This document shows, one piece after another, positions 63,345-64,000 of a stretch of 64,000 bases of DNA. The stretch's first letter is position 1. Each line of letters begins with the position of its first letter. This DNA is from Rhizophagus irregularis. Taxonomy: Eukaryota; Glomeromycota; Glomeromycetes; Glomerales; Glomeraceae. Position numbers and translations under genes: made by a program. The notes beneath the pieces were generated by a model, which was not told the DNA's origin, made no database searches, and saw only the letters and a list, made by a program, of their open reading frames with translations. The stretch lies in contig NC_089432.1 of the NCBI RefSeq assembly GCF_026210795.1, forward strand, positions 5,580,001 through 5,644,000. Reading direction: 5' to 3'.

Positions 63345-63485
63345 CATAGAATTCTGAACAGATTATCCAAATTCAGGTAACCTGACAGGTTGACCTGAAT
63401 TTTCAGATCAGGTTTAGCAATTGCAATTCAGCATCAATTCAGGTTGTAACATCAGTATAACCTGAATGACCTGTTGACCTGAAAC
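63345..63485. repeat. Cluster of CAGGTNNACCTG-type inverted motifs
   Basis: ACCTGACAGGTTGACCTGAA near 63380, then ATCAGGTTTAG, TTCAGGTTGTAAC, ATAACCTGAATGACCTGTTG and GACCTGAAAC follow in about 130 bases. Forward and reverse copies of ACCTGA alternate, so the strand can fold. Such clusters are common in some repeat families; origin unknown. Confidence 0.5.
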
Positions 63486-63498
63486 TATAATTTTATAT

Positions 63499-63797
63499 AA
63501 GTGAGTTATGGTATTATAATTCACTTTTTATATTGATTTTATATAATAAAAGTGAATTGTGATATTGGAATTCACTTTTTTATATCGATTTTATATATAA
63601 AAAGTGAATTGCAATATCGGAATTCACTTTTTTATATCATTTTTATATATAAAAAGTGAATTGCAGTATCAGAATTCACTTTTTTATATCATTTTATATA
63701 TATAAAAAGTAAATTGCAGTATCAGAATTCACTTTTTTATATCATTTTATATATATAAAAAGTGAATTGCGGTATCAGAATTCACTTTTTTATACCC
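63499..63797. repeat. Tandem array of hairpin units, about 53 bases each
   Basis: Six consecutive units, starting near 63499, 63549, 63601, 63653, 63706 and 63761. Each has AAAAGTGAATT, a 10-base loop such as GCAGTATCAG, and AATTCACTTTT, so every unit is a perfect or near-perfect 11-base stem. A spacer TTATATCATTTTATATATA separates units. The last four are almost identical, indicating recent amplification. It runs into an AT-only tract at the window end. Confidence 0.8.
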
Positions 63798-64000
63798 TAT
63801 AAAAAGTATTATACTTAAAATATACTTAAAATATATTTAAAATATACTTAATTTAAAAATTGCAAAATACTTATAATATATTTTTAATATATCTAAAATA
63901 TACTTAAAATTATCTTAAAATATATGTCTAATATATTTAATTTTTGCCCATATACTTAAAATATATTTAAAATATATTTAAATTAAAATTTAAGTATATT

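Larger units (their letters stand above)
60143..64000. other. Gene-poor AT-rich right end
   Basis: The first 200 bases carry the E2 promoter. After about 60.6 kb the DNA is very A/T-rich with scattered repeats, annotated separately. A weak minus-strand coding remnant lies near 62.2-62.65 kb. No complete gene is supported. Confidence 0.55.

Overview
The window is a piece of a very AT-rich eukaryotic nuclear genome. Genes are split by many short introns (mostly 50-120 bases) with GT-AG borders, intergenic DNA is low-complexity AT, and the gene set is that of an early-diverging filamentous fungus. Codon use, intron style, a SAM-like/CPxC relic and the dispersed elements resemble Glomeromycotina such as Rhizophagus. 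That placement is inference from pattern, not a database match.

Layout. Bases 1-15,200 are gene-poor: AT-rich filler, inverted-repeat (MITE-like) elements, one two-exon gene of unknown function (7178-7927), and decayed mobile-element coding (gag-like and SAM-like/zinc-binding relics, 12.3-15.2 kb). From 17 to 60 kb the window turns into a dense housekeeping block. In order it holds a PlsC acyltransferase (+), an F-box/WD40 protein (-), an unknown Ser/Thr-rich membrane protein (+), an XMAP215/Dis1 multi-TOG microtubule polymerase (-), the proteasome-associated deubiquitinase USP14/Ubp6 (-), ribosomal stalk protein P2 (-), a PPR protein (+), prefoldin subunit 6 (-), a roadblock-type dynein light chain (+), splicing factor SPF45/RBM17 (+), ribosomal protein uS2/RPSA (-), a GW/RGG-rich protein (-), the oligosaccharyltransferase catalytic subunit STT3 (+), a Vps5/SNX1-type sorting nexin (-), a PIP 5-kinase (+) and a UBE2D/Ubc4-type E2 (-). 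After 60.1 kb the sequence returns to repeats, including a hairpin tandem array near the right edge.

For most of these genes I worked out exon joins that keep frame throughout. Exon coordinates are in the entries and, unless noted, rest on GT-AG borders plus phase. The genes are arranged as divergent pairs sharing short promoters (F-box/membrane protein, P2/PPR, prefoldin/roadblock, GW-RGG/STT3, Vps5/PIP5K) and as convergent pairs with short gaps. A CACGTG E-box core recurs in five of the short intergenic regions. Functional themes are ubiquitin-proteasome (F-box, USP14, E2), cytoskeleton and motor (TOG, roadblock, prefoldin), translation (P2, uS2) and membrane traffic or lipids (acyltransferase, Vps5, PIP5K, STT3). 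They are not an operon or a cluster in the bacterial sense.

I found no rRNA, tRNA, CRISPR array or biosynthetic cluster. The items I would look at first are the GW/RGG protein (possible Argonaute-binding platform), the nested MITE insertions, the TTAA-flanked foldback element, the alternative first exon of SPF45, the extreme micro-exons and the recurring E-box.
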